From the NCBI GenBank assembly GCA_903824575.1, contig CAIJXJ010000014.1, forward strand, positions 1 to 35,932: a stretch of 35,932 nucleotides of DNA. The letters run 5' to 3'. Of the stretch, positions 1 through 9,268 are shown piece after piece; within the stretch, counting starts at the first letter, position 1, and the number at the start of each line of letters is the position of its first letter. Origin of the DNA: an uncultured Methylobacillus sp. GTDB lineage: Bacteria; Pseudomonadota; Gammaproteobacteria; Burkholderiales; Methylophilaceae. Below the pieces are notes generated by a model. That model was given only the letters and a program-made list of their open reading frames with translations, did no database searches and was not told the origin of the DNA. The position numbers were made by a program, and so were the translations under genes.

Positions 1-40
1 GGTATCGTTGCTCACTGGTGAGCTGCTTGTAGTACTTCAT
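1..40 (-). CDS. IS30-family transposase, N-terminal 13 residues only (partial)
   Basis: Only the first 13 codons are present (MKYYKQLTSEQRY), starting with ATG at 40 on the minus strand behind a good AGGAG site. The motif K-Q-L-T-x-E-Q-R-Y is typical of the N-terminal helix-turn-helix region of IS30-type DDE transposases. The catalytic domain is off the left edge, so intactness cannot be judged. It is transcribed away from the methyltransferase fragment on its right. Confidence 0.55.
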   Translation of the reverse strand, partial: MKYYKQLTSEQRY

Positions 41-139
41 CCGTGCTCCTTTTACTTGGTCGTTTAAGCAGCACGAACTCTACAGCAGTTCGCCACCTAA
101 ATTTCCTTACAAAAGTTGCACTTCAAATTTGAACCCGCC
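1..139 (-). mobile_element. End of an IS30-like insertion sequence (partial, runs off the left edge)
   Basis: The reverse strand from 40 to 1 reads as a protein start, MKYYKQLTSEQRY, the characteristic N-terminus of IS30-family transposases, with an AGGAG ribosome site at 46-50, five bases before the ATG. The transposase body lies outside the window. The sequence from about 105 to 139, containing GTTGCACTTCAAATTTGAA, looks like the terminal inverted repeat of such an element, but the exact end is not provable without the other end. Homology to an MT-A70 methyltransferase begins right after this, so the element appears to have inserted into that gene. The family call rests on the short N-terminus and the position of the ORF; the boundary is an estimate. 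Confidence 0.6.
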
Positions 140-461
140 AGTCATTAAGGCATGGGGGTTTGAATTTAAGACTATGGCTGTTTGGGATAAACAAACAGCT
201 GGTCAAGGTGGGTATTTCCGCCAACAGCATGAGCTTTTGCTGGTGGCAACAAAAGGAAAGCCTCCAACCGTAAAGGAGAGTGTGAAGGTTCCTTCCGTGA
301 TTAGTTTGCCACGTGGGGATCACAGTGCAAAGCCCGATTATTTCTACTCGATGATCGAGGCCATGTACCCGGGGCTATCAAAACTTGAGTTGTTTTCTCG
401 CGCTGAGCGAAAAGGCTGGACGATGTGGGGAAATCAGGTAGGACAAAGAATTGCTGCCTAG
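129..461 (+). pseudogene. MT-A70 family adenine methyltransferase, C-terminal fragment
   Basis: The 110-residue frame matches the C-terminal half of MT-A70-type N6-adenine methyltransferases: KAWGFEFKTMAVWDK, then the G-GGYFRQQHELLLVATKG block, the RGDHSAKPDYFYSMIE block, and a closing LELFSRAERKGWTMWGNQV. The family is usually about 170-200 residues and carries its catalytic DPPW motif in the N-terminal half. No DPPW is found upstream here, and the frame runs into the IS30-like end and a stop at 30-32. The TTG at 129 is therefore only the first possible start, not a credible one. Real homology starts near 140. Such genes are common on phages and integrative elements. The fragment is most likely inactive. 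Confidence 0.8.
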
Positions 462-510
462 CAGGAAGGGGATGATCCTGCCCCTAACGGGATCAATTTT
501 ATGAAGTTAT

Positions 511-535
511 GAGGAGAGTTACTATGAGCGAATAA
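511..535 (+). other. Orphan ribosome binding site with a three-codon ORF (possible decayed gene start)
   Basis: A strong GAGGAG site at 511-516 sits seven bases before ATG at 524, but the frame is Met-Ser-Glu-stop (524-535). This looks like the start of a gene lost by mutation or deletion between the methyltransferase fragment and the hairpin at 561-591. A chance match is possible. Confidence 0.3.
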
Positions 536-560
536 ACTCAGCGCACGGCAGTTTCAAATC

Positions 561-591
561 GAAAGCCTCACCATTCATGGGTGGGGTTTTC
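561..591 (+). terminator. Terminator-like hairpin after the methyltransferase fragment
   Basis: GAAAGCCTCACC (561-572) can pair with GGTGGGGTTTTC (580-591) over 12 positions, two of them G-U wobbles, around a 7-base loop. The TTTT lies in the downstream arm. It is suitably placed to end rightward transcription of the accessory genes. Confidence 0.5.
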
Positions 592-668
592 GCCTTGGAT
601 CTGCGTAGGATCCCATGGCGCATAGTGTTTGCAGGCGTAGCTACCGACCTGAAACTAAAGTTGAGGAA

Positions 669-1127
669 TTAGTTACTCAGTGGCCTTTGAGGTGTCGATT
701 TCTTGGCTATCCAAATGATTGAATAATGGGCTCGGCTATCTAATGAAAAGGGCCCATTGTTTATGGCGCTGAACAGCTCATCCAATACACCATCGTCATG
801 GTTAATTACAAACGGCCATTGATCCGATGCGGCGGCCTTATTCAAAAAGGCTGAATAGCTTGAAAACTGGCTGATATTTCCGCTATGAGATTGAAAGGAA
901 TCCATCCAGTCGGTCAGCTCATCAAGCCGGTATCGTATGGGGGACGTTTTGCCATCACCAAGTTTTATGAATGGTGGCCCGTCTATACCTTTTCTGCCTT
1001 CGCGCGCTGCAGCAAGCCACTTTTCTGATAAGCCAATCATGGCGGCGGCGTCACTCGGCTTTAACCATCGATTAGAGGGGTTGGTCGTGTTATTTCTAAT
1101 CGTGGATGCAGGGAGGCTTGGATTCAT
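669..1127 (-). CDS. Small helix-turn-helix DNA-binding protein, AlpA/excisionase-like
   Basis: This 152-residue protein starts at the ATG at 1127, behind a weak GGA. The open frame continues upstream to 1304, but that part is simply the tRNA read as protein and is rejected. Residues about 20-75 (RWLKPSDAAAMIGLSEKWLA, then a basic linker, then RYRLDELTDWMDSF) have the form of the winged helix-turn-helix of AlpA/excisionase-like proteins, which control integrase expression or prophage excision. The C-terminal half is unrecognised. It lies next to the 3' end of tRNA-Lys in a block with IS and methyltransferase remnants, which suits an integrative-element regulator. No integrase is visible in the window, so the function is inferred from fold and context only. 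Confidence 0.65.
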   Translation of the reverse strand: MNPSLPASTIRNNTTNPSNRWLKPSDAAAMIGLSEKWLAAAREGRKGIDGPPFIKLGDGKTSPIRYRLDELTDWMDSFQSHSGNISQFSSYSAFLNKAAASDQWPFVINHDDGVLDELFSAINNGPFSLDSRAHYSIIWIAKKSTPQRPLSN

Positions 1128-1139
1128 CGTTATTTCCAA

Positions 1140-1161
1140 GGGAGCCGTGAGGGAGCCGTGG
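1140..1161. repeat. Two tandem 11-bp direct repeats upstream of the HTH gene
   Basis: GGGAGCCGTGA (1140-1150) is followed directly by GGGAGCCGTGG (1151-1161). The pair lies 12 bases upstream of the start of the HTH gene, inside its presumed leader or promoter region. It could be a binding site for the HTH protein or a recent small duplication. Confidence 0.6.
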
Positions 1162-1184
1162 GAGAGTTTTCCTTCGGGTGAATT

Positions 1185-1208
1185 GGGGCTTGCATCGCTG
1201 CAAGCCCC
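1185..1208 (-). terminator. Perfect 10-bp hairpin with tetraloop just past tRNA-Lys
   Basis: GGGGCTTGCA and TGCAAGCCCC form a perfect 10-bp stem. On the minus strand the loop reads GCGA, a stable GNRA tetraloop. It starts 8 bases after the tRNA CCA end, so it probably ends the ffh/tRNA transcript or guides 3' processing. The following bases (AATTC) make a poor U-tract, so factor-independent termination is uncertain. Confidence 0.6.
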
Positions 1209-1216
1209 GTAAACAC

Positions 1217-1291
1217 TGGTGGGACGGGTGGGGGTCGAACCCACGGCCAACGGATTAAAAGTCCGCTGCTCTACCACTGAGCTACCATCCC
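1217..1291 (-). tRNA. tRNA-Lys (anticodon TTT)
   Basis: The minus strand folds as a standard cloverleaf. The acceptor GGGATGG pairs with CCGTCCC (one U-G pair), the D arm is AGCTCAGTGGTAGAGC, the anticodon stem-loop is CGGACTTTTAATCCG with anticodon TTT, and the T arm contains GGGTTCGACCCC. The CCA is encoded (1217-1219). It is downstream of ffh in the same direction, 51 bases away. Everything on its 3' side looks accessory, so its 3' end is a plausible integration target; no second att copy is visible in the window. Confidence 0.95.
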
Positions 1292-1342
1292 GAAAGGCGC
1301 GCAATTATGAGGGAAAGCACTGGTGGCGTCAATGAAAAGGCT

Positions 1343-2695
1343 TTAGCGCATGCCGGGAAAGCGGCCCTGCATGGCGCGCATCATCTTGGCCATGCCACCC
1401 TTGGCTAGCATCTTCATCATCTTCTGCATTTCTTCAAACTGCTTGAGTAGTCGGTTCACTTCCTGTACCTGAACGCCAGCACCACTCGCGATGCGTCGCT
1501 TGCGCGTGGCCTTGATCAGTTCAGGCTTGCGGCGCTCGAGCGGGGTCATGGAATTGATGATACCTTCGATGCGAGCCAATGACTTGTCGCCTGCCTCGGA
1601 ACTGATGCCGGAGGCCATGTTGGCCATTTGCGCAGGCATCTTGTCCATCATGGCACCGACGCCGCCCATCTTGCGCATTTGCTGCATCTGCGCCTTGAAG
1701 TCTTCCAGGTCGAAACTCTTGCCGGATTTGACCTTGTCGGCCAGTTTTTTTGCTTCGTCCAGATCGACATTCTTCTGTGCGTGTTCGATCAAAGACAGCA
1801 CGTCACCCATGCCAAGGATGCGTGAGGCCATGCGTTCGGGATGGAAAGGCTCGAGGCCGTCGACTTTTTCGCTGACACCAATAAACTTGATCGGGCAGCC
1901 GGTAATCTGACGCACGGAGAGTGCGGCGCCACCACGGGAGTCTCCGTCGAGTTTGGTCAGCACCACGCCTGTCAGCGCTAGTACCTCGTTGAATGATCTG
2001 GCGGTGTTGACGGCGTCCTGACCCTGCATGGCGTCGACCACAAACAAGGTTTCGATTGGATTGAGCAGAGTGTGCAATTGCCGGATTTCGTCCATCATGA
2101 CATCGTCGATGGCGAGGCGACCGGCGGTGTCGAAGATCATGACATCGTGGAAGTGGCGCCGGGCGTAGTCGAGTGCTGCTCGAGCGATATCTGTCGGTTT
2201 TTGGCCTGCGTTGGAATCGAAGCAGTCGATATCCAGTTGCAGGGCAAGGGTCTTGAGTTGCTCAATGGCGGCGGGACGATAGATGTCGGCGCTGACCAGC
2301 AGGACCTTTTTTTTCTGCTCCTTGAGCAGGCGCGCAAGCTTGGCCGAAGTCGTCGTCTTGCCAGAACCTTGCAGACCGGCCATCAGGATGATTGCTGGCG
2401 GCACGGCTGCCAGATTGAGGCTGGCGCTGCCACCACCCATCAGGCGGGTCAGTTCTTCATGCACGACCTGGATCACCGCCTGGCCCGGCGACAGGCTTTG
2501 CAGCACTTCGCGACCCTGTGCGCGCTCCTTGACATGATTGATGAAATCTTTAACTACCGGCAAGGCAACGTCGGCTTCCAACAGGGCCATGCGCACTTCA
2601 CGCATGGCGTCCTGAATGTTATCTTCGGTCAAACGTGCCTGACCACGCAGGGTTTTAATGACGCCTGCCAGACGTCCAGTTAGATTGTCGAACAT
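1343..2695 (-). CDS. ffh: Signal recognition particle protein Ffh (SRP54)
   Basis: The 450-residue GTPase binds 4.5S RNA and signal sequences of nascent inner-membrane proteins and delivers ribosomes to FtsY at the membrane. Domain order is complete: helical N domain (about 1-85), GTPase G domain with P-loop GLQGSGKTT at 107-115, the DTAGR motif and TKLDGD near residue 250, and a methionine-rich M domain (about 300-450) holding the RNA-binding helix-turn-helix and the tail QKMMKMLAKGGMAKMM. Length matches the family. The ATG at 2695 is only 42 bases from the start of the divergent gene at 2738, so the two share a compact control region. Confidence 0.97.
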   Translation of the reverse strand: MFDNLTGRLAGVIKTLRGQARLTEDNIQDAMREVRMALLEADVALPVVKDFINHVKERAQGREVLQSLSPGQAVIQVVHEELTRLMGGGSASLNLAAVPPAIILMAGLQGSGKTTTSAKLARLLKEQKKKVLLVSADIYRPAAIEQLKTLALQLDIDCFDSNAGQKPTDIARAALDYARRHFHDVMIFDTAGRLAIDDVMMDEIRQLHTLLNPIETLFVVDAMQGQDAVNTARSFNEVLALTGVVLTKLDGDSRGGAALSVRQITGCPIKFIGVSEKVDGLEPFHPERMASRILGMGDVLSLIEHAQKNVDLDEAKKLADKVKSGKSFDLEDFKAQMQQMRKMGGVGAMMDKMPAQMANMASGISSEAGDKSLARIEGIINSMTPLERRKPELIKATRKRRIASGAGVQVQEVNRLLKQFEEMQKMMKMLAKGGMAKMMRAMQGRFPGMR

Positions 2696-2737
2696 GGGGT
2701 GTGCTATATTTGGGAAAACGTTGATTTTACCGGAACC

Positions 2738-3538
2738 ATGCCTGACTTACTGATCTATCTCATCCCAGCCCTGCTTTATGCCGGCGTTGCCTTCAACCAG
2801 TGGCGCCAGAATCGTGAGGAACGCTTTCTGCAGTCGGAACGCTTGGCGCTGGCCGCCGGCCTGGTATTCCACGGTTGGTTGCTGGCAACGGATCTTTTCA
2901 ATAGTGGCGGCGTGAATTTTGGCCTGAGCAACGCTGTGTCGGTTATCTTGTGGCTGACTGTGCTGATTTACTGGGTGGCGAGCCTGCGCCACGATCTGCA
3001 CGCCTTGCAGGCCTTTGTCCTGCCGCCTGCGGCACTGGCCGTGCTGTTGCAGAAATTGGTGCCAAGTGAACACGTATTGCCCTACACCGGCGACGCATTG
3101 TTCGGCGCGCATCTGGTGATTGCCATCCTGGCCTACAGCCTGTTCACCTTTGCCGCCTTGCATGCCGGGTTGATGACGATGGCGGAACGCAGCCTGCATC
3201 ACAAAACGACGAGGACGCGTCTGCCAGACTTTCCGCCCATCATGCCGATGGAGCGCCTGCTGTTTCAGATCATTACCATTGGCTTCGTGTTGCTGACGTT
3301 GACCGTGGTCAGCGGCATTTTCTTTACCGAGGAAATCTTTCATCAGGCGCTCAAGTTCAATCACAAGACGGTGTTTTCCATCGCCTCCTGGCTGATCTTT
3401 GGCGCACTGCTAGTGGGACGCTACATCCGGGGTTGGCGTGGCCGTGTTGCCGTGCGCTGGACCCTGGCCGGTTTCGTATTGCTGCTGCTGGCCTATGTTG
3501 GTACCAAGTTCGTGCTGGAGGTGGTGCTCGGACGTTAA
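2738..3538 (+). CDS. CcsA/YpjD-like inner membrane protein (cytochrome c assembly family)
   Basis: The 266-residue protein has about eight membrane segments and belongs to the cytochrome-c-assembly family of putative heme-handling proteins (CcsA, ResC, HemX, YpjD). Histidines in or near membrane segments (H45, H125, H142, H209) suit heme ligation in this family, but the Trp-rich WWD heme loop of true cytochrome c synthetases is not evident, so a maturation role is uncertain. A start at 2699 is possible, but the ATG at 2738 (MPDLLIYLIP) gives a normal N-terminus beginning with a membrane helix. It is divergent from ffh, a common pairing in proteobacteria, and overlaps the convergent phosphatase gene by 4 bases at its 3' end. 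Confidence 0.85.
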   Translation: MPDLLIYLIPALLYAGVAFNQWRQNREERFLQSERLALAAGLVFHGWLLATDLFNSGGVNFGLSNAVSVILWLTVLIYWVASLRHDLHALQAFVLPPAALAVLLQKLVPSEHVLPYTGDALFGAHLVIAILAYSLFTFAALHAGLMTMAERSLHHKTTRTRLPDFPPIMPMERLLFQIITIGFVLLTLTVVSGIFFTEEIFHQALKFNHKTVFSIASWLIFGALLVGRYIRGWRGRVAVRWTLAGFVLLLLAYVGTKFVLEVVLGR

Positions 3539-4197
3539 CGCAGACTGATGATTGGCCAGTTGTGCGTTTCAGCGTGAGCGCGTAGCGTCGCATCCGGGGT
3601 GACCGCTACAGCATGATCGACCAGCTTCATCAAGGGCAGGTCATTGTGCGAATCACTATAGAACCAGCTGGCATCAAAGCTTTGCAACGTCTCGCCGCGT
3701 GACTCCAGCCACTCAAGCAGGCGCGTGATCTTGCCTTCCTTGAAGCTCGGCACGCCAGACACACGTCCGTTATATTCGCCGTTCACCACTTCCGGCACGG
3801 TGGCAATCAGGTGGGGGATGCCGAAAGCCCGGGCGATGGGCGCTGTTACAAAGCTGTTGGTGGCGGTAATGACCACCATCAGGTCGCCGTTGGCACGATG
3901 CTTTTCCACCAAAGAGTGCGCCTGGGGGGTCATCAGGGGCTTGATCACCTGATCCATGAACTGCAAGTGCCAGACATCGAGTTGTGCACGCGGATGCCTG
4001 GATAGCGGCTTCAACTGGAATTCCAGAAAGGCGTAAATGTCCAGTGTGCCTTGCTTGTAGTCTTCGTAGAACTGGGCGTTCCTTGCCAGATGCAATTCTT
4101 CATCCAGCACGCCCAGCTTGATCAGGAAGCGCCCCCATTCGAAATCGCTGTCGCCCGCCAGCAGGGTGTTGTCCAGGTCGAAAAGTGCCAGATTCAA
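3535..4197 (-). CDS. HAD-superfamily hydrolase, subfamily IB (SerB-like phosphatase)
   Basis: The 220-residue enzyme carries all HAD motifs near its start, middle and end: FDLDNTLL with the nucleophile aspartate and the acid/base aspartate two residues later, the Thr of VVITATNSF, a Lys in SFKEGKI, and YSDSHNDLPL with the metal-binding aspartates. This arrangement is typical of subfamily IB phosphatases related to phosphoserine phosphatase; the substrate is not predictable. The frame opens with TTG at 4209, but TTG at 4197 has GGAG six bases upstream while 4209 has no ribosome site, so 4197 is preferred. Its stop overlaps the convergent membrane-protein gene by 4 bases. Confidence 0.85.
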   Translation of the reverse strand: MNLALFDLDNTLLAGDSDFEWGRFLIKLGVLDEELHLARNAQFYEDYKQGTLDIYAFLEFQLKPLSRHPRAQLDVWHLQFMDQVIKPLMTPQAHSLVEKHRANGDLMVVITATNSFVTAPIARAFGIPHLIATVPEVVNGEYNGRVSGVPSFKEGKITRLLEWLESRGETLQSFDASWFYSDSHNDLPLMKLVDHAVAVTPDATLRAHAETHNWPIISLR

Positions 4198-4224
4198 GTT
4201 CTGCTCCAAAAAACTAAAAAATTA

Positions 4225-4264
4225 ACCGCCAAGGACGCCAAAAAATGAATTTAATGGCGTCCTT
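4225..4264. repeat. Short dispersed-type repeat with perfect 10-bp inverted repeat
   Basis: The region contains ACCGCCAAGGACGCCA, read in one frame as L-T-A-K-D-A-K, a short repeat motif recurrent in the intergenic DNA of many bacteria. AAGGACGCCA (4231-4240) and TGGCGTCCTT (4255-4264) are perfect inverted copies around a 14-base loop. It lies between leuA and the HAD gene, both on the minus strand, and may act as a weak terminator or simply be a repeat relic. Confidence 0.6.
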
Positions 4265-4275
4265 AAGTTATTGCC

Positions 4276-5811
4276 TTAAACCTGCGGGTGCGCCCGTTCA
4301 GACCTGGAATGCAACTTGTTCAGTGCATTCAGGTAGGCCTTGGCGGAGGCGATGACGATGTCAGTGTCTGCCCCTTGGCCATTGACGATGCGCCCGCCGC
4401 GGGAAAGACGCACGGTCACTTCGCCTTGCGCATCGGTGCCGCTGGTGATGTTGTTCACCGAATAGAGCAGCAACTCGGCCCCGCTTTGTACCATCGACTC
4501 GATGGCCTTGAACGCGGCATCAACCGGTCCGCCTCCATCGGCCTCAGAGCTACGTTCGACGCCGTTGTCCTGTACGGTGACCTTTGCGTGTGGAATCTCG
4601 CCGGTCTGCGAGCAGACTTGCAGATAAACCAGTTTGAAATTTTCAGACGCTTCGCTGACAAATTCGTCGCTCACCAAGGCGTGCAAGTCCTCGTCGAAAA
4701 TCTCTGACTTCTTGTCAGCGAGATCCTTGAAGCGGGCGAACGCAGCGTTGAGCGCATCTTCACTGGCGAGTTCGATGCCAAGCTCCTTCAGGCGGCTACG
4801 GAAGGCGTTGCGGCCTGAGAGTTTGCCCAAGGTCAGTTTGTTGGCGTTCCAGCCCACGTCTTCCGCCCGCATGATTTCGTAGGTTTCGCGGTGCTTGAGC
4901 ACACCATCCTGATGGATGCCAGATTCATGGGCGAAGGCATTGGCACCAACGATGGCCTTGTTCAGTTGCACCGGATAGCCGGTGATGCTGGACACCAGGC
5001 GCGAGGTCGGCACGATCTGCGTCGTGTCGATACGGCAATCGCAAAGAAAGATGTCACGGCGCGTCTTTACCGCCATCACGATCTCTTCCAGTGCAGCATT
5101 GCCGGCACGTTCACCCAGACCGTTGATGGTGCACTCTACCTGGCGCGCGCCGTTTAATACGGCGGCGAGTGAGTTTGCGACTGCCATGCCGAGGTCGTTA
5201 TGGCAGTGCGCACTCCAGACCACTTTGTCGGCGTTATGGACGCGCGCAATCAACTCCTGGAAGCGAGTCCCGAGGAGGGCCGGGATGGAATAGACAACGG
5301 TGTCAGGCACGTTGATGGTGGTAGCACCGGCCTCGATCACGGCATCGAATACGCGTACCAGAAAGTCGAGGTCGGAACGGATCGCATCTTCAGCCGAGAA
5401 CTCGACGTCATCTGTATATTCGCGCGCCCATTTGACCGCCTGTACCGCACGTTCGATGACCTGGTCCGGCGTCATGCGCAGCTTGTGCTGCATGTGGATG
5501 GCGCTGGTGGCGATAAAAGTATGGATGCGGCCGGACTTTGCCGGTCGGATGGCCTCGCCGGCGCGACGTACGTCGTTCTCGCTGGCGCGTGCCAGGGAGC
5601 ACACGGTGGAATGTTTGATGATCTCCGCGATGGCGTGGATGGCATCGAAGTCACCGGGACTGGCAGCGGCAAAGCCGGCCTCGATTACGTCTACACCCAG
5701 TTTCTCCAGTTGGCGCGCAATACGGATCTTTTCCTCGCGCGTCATGGCGGCGCCAGGGCTTTGTTCGCCGTCACGCAAGGTGGTGTCAAATATGATTAAT
5801 TTATCCTGCAT
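4276..5811 (-). CDS. leuA: 2-isopropylmalate synthase
   Basis: The enzyme condenses acetyl-CoA with 2-ketoisovalerate, the first committed step of leucine synthesis. The 511-residue product has the HMGL-like TIM barrel with the [10 protein letters not shown] motif at 8-17, the metal-binding [13 protein letters not shown] motif, the GLGERAGNA motif, and a C-terminal regulatory domain (about 390-505) that in this family binds leucine for feedback inhibition. The frame extends to 5862, but ATG at 5811 has GGAG seven bases upstream and starts directly at the conserved [17 protein letters not shown]. It lies downstream of pssA, an arrangement also seen in ilv-pssA-leuA clusters of betaproteobacteria, separated by a 253-base region with its own promoter and a possible leader ORF. 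Confidence 0.97.
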   Translation of the reverse strand: MQDKLIIFDTTLRDGEQSPGAAMTREEKIRIARQLEKLGVDVIEAGFAAASPGDFDAIHAIAEIIKHSTVCSLARASENDVRRAGEAIRPAKSGRIHTFIATSAIHMQHKLRMTPDQVIERAVQAVKWAREYTDDVEFSAEDAIRSDLDFLVRVFDAVIEAGATTINVPDTVVYSIPALLGTRFQELIARVHNADKVVWSAHCHNDLGMAVANSLAAVLNGARQVECTINGLGERAGNAALEEIVMAVKTRRDIFLCDCRIDTTQIVPTSRLVSSITGYPVQLNKAIVGANAFAHESGIHQDGVLKHRETYEIMRAEDVGWNANKLTLGKLSGRNAFRSRLKELGIELASEDALNAAFARFKDLADKKSEIFDEDLHALVSDEFVSEASENFKLVYLQVCSQTGEIPHAKVTVQDNGVERSSEADGGGPVDAAFKAIESMVQSGAELLLYSVNNITSGTDAQGEVTVRLSRGGRIVNGQGADTDIVIASAKAYLNALNKLHSRSERAHPQV

Positions 5812-5923
5812 GGTGTTACTCCATTCTTGCTTGAGGCAGCGTTTTGCTGCCACATGAGTCATCCTTCGTGAACTGTTCCAGCATCACGAAACCTTGGGTA
5901 GAGCCTGATTGGGGGTGGGGTAT

Positions 5924-6022
5924 TTAGCGCGCCGTGCGCAGCGGAGGGCGGCGCAGAAGCATGCCGGCCAGTAGTTGGCCGCAGTTCGGAAGGGAATGCT
6001 TGATGTGGTTGTCGCAAAACAT
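5924..6022 (-). CDS. Possible leader peptide ORF upstream of leuA (32 aa)
   Basis: The frame starts at ATG 6022 and encodes 32 residues ending QLLAGMLLRRPPLRTAR. It has clustered leucine codons, including one rare CTA and a CTT-CTG pair, 112 bases upstream of leuA. It begins within a few bases of the predicted transcription start and has no ribosome site, so it would be a leaderless message. A GCGCCG/CGGCGC stem overlaps its final codons, just after the leucine cluster. This resembles leucine attenuation, but no U-tract terminator is visible before leuA. It is a hypothesis, not a proven gene. Confidence 0.35.
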   Translation of the reverse strand: MFCDNHIKHSLPNCGQLLAGMLLRRPPLRTAR

Positions 6023-6030
6023 GGTGCAAA

Positions 6031-6059
6031 AATATAAAGGTTTTCCAGGTTTAATGCAA
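6031..6059 (-). promoter_or_regulatory. Predicted sigma-70 promoter for leuA
   Basis: On the minus strand, TTGCAT (6059-6054) and TATATT (6036-6031) are separated by exactly 17 bases. The predicted start of transcription lies near 6024, a couple of bases before the leader ORF. This would let leuA be transcribed independently of pssA, whose stop is immediately upstream. Confidence 0.55.
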
Positions 6060-6064
6060 CAAAA

Positions 6065-6847
6065 TCAACTGACTTTTGGCTGCTTGAAGTGGCGCATGAG
6101 CCAACCCGCATAGCCGGAGAGTCCGTAGGCCACGAACAGCATGAAAAGAACCTCGGCCGGACTGTAGGAAATGAGCACCAAGGCCAGCACGATCATCAAC
6201 ACTACGACAAAAGGGACGCTGCGGCGCAGGTTGAAATCCTTGCCACTGAAGTAACGCAGATCGCTCACCATGGTCAGTCCGGCGAACAGGGTGAAGAAAA
6301 AGGCAACCCATTTCATCTGTAGATGGCCAAACAAAACATCGGAGCCGCTCACGCCGTTGTCGTGTGCAACCCACACCAGTCCTGCCAGCAGGGCAGCTGC
6401 AGCGGGGCTAGGCAGGCCTTGGAAGTAACGTTTGTCAGATTCGTCCAGCTTGGTATTGAAGCGCGCCAGACGCAATGCTGCGCCGGAACAATAGATGAAG
6501 GCGGCAATCCAGCCCAGCTTGCCCATCGGTTTGAGCGCCCAGACATACAGGATCAGAGCAGGCGCCACGCCGAAGGAGACCATGTCCGAGAGCGAATCGT
6601 ACTCGGCACCGAAGGCACTCTGCGTATGCGTCAGGCGTGCCACGCGGCCGTCTAATCCATCCATCACCATGGCAATGAAAATGGCCACGGCGGCTTGCTC
6701 GTAATAGCCAGCCATGGCTTGGACGATGGCATAGAAGCCGGCAAATAGCGCGCCGGTGGTGAACAGATTGGGCAGCAGGTAGATGCTGCGCTCGCGCAAG
6801 CTGGGATCGAGCAGGGGTTTGGTGCGGCGGCGCGCAGGTTCAGCCAT
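6065..6847 (-). CDS. pssA: CDP-diacylglycerol-serine O-phosphatidyltransferase
   Basis: This integral membrane enzyme makes phosphatidylserine from CDP-diacylglycerol and serine, the precursor of phosphatidylethanolamine. The 260-residue sequence has the full CDP-alcohol phosphotransferase signature DG-x2-AR-x8-G-x3-D-x3-D at residues 66-88 (D66, G67, A70, R71, G80, D84, D88) and six to eight membrane helices. It is the membrane type found in Bacillus and many betaproteobacteria, not the soluble E. coli type. The basic N-terminus (MAEPARRRTK) precedes the first helix. It lies between mltB and leuA on the same strand. Confidence 0.93.
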   Translation of the reverse strand: MAEPARRRTKPLLDPSLRERSIYLLPNLFTTGALFAGFYAIVQAMAGYYEQAAVAIFIAMVMDGLDGRVARLTHTQSAFGAEYDSLSDMVSFGVAPALILYVWALKPMGKLGWIAAFIYCSGAALRLARFNTKLDESDKRYFQGLPSPAAAALLAGLVWVAHDNGVSGSDVLFGHLQMKWVAFFFTLFAGLTMVSDLRYFSGKDFNLRRSVPFVVVLMIVLALVLISYSPAEVLFMLFVAYGLSGYAGWLMRHFKQPKVS

Positions 6848-6910
6848 GAGAGTAATGATCTAGGTTATGGGTTGATTGAAGTATAACAAAGCAATGATGA
6901 CAAACAGGTT

Positions 6911-9217
<2,307 letters not shown>

Positions 9218-9268
9218 TTTGTGATAGAATCCGCGAATTTTTTACGTCTTCATATAAGGAATGTCCCT

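Noticed and set aside
1128-1304. N-terminal extension of the HTH ORF (residues such as SSVVEQRTFNPLAVGSTPTR)
   Set aside because: This is the tRNA-Lys gene read as protein, a familiar artefact.
5200-5799. Plus-strand open frames across leuA
   Set aside because: Shadow frames of leuA with no family resemblance.
5884-6111. 75-codon minus-strand ORF between leuA and pssA
   Set aside because: It overlaps the predicted leuA promoter and pssA end and resembles no family; the 32-codon leader frame is the better candidate.
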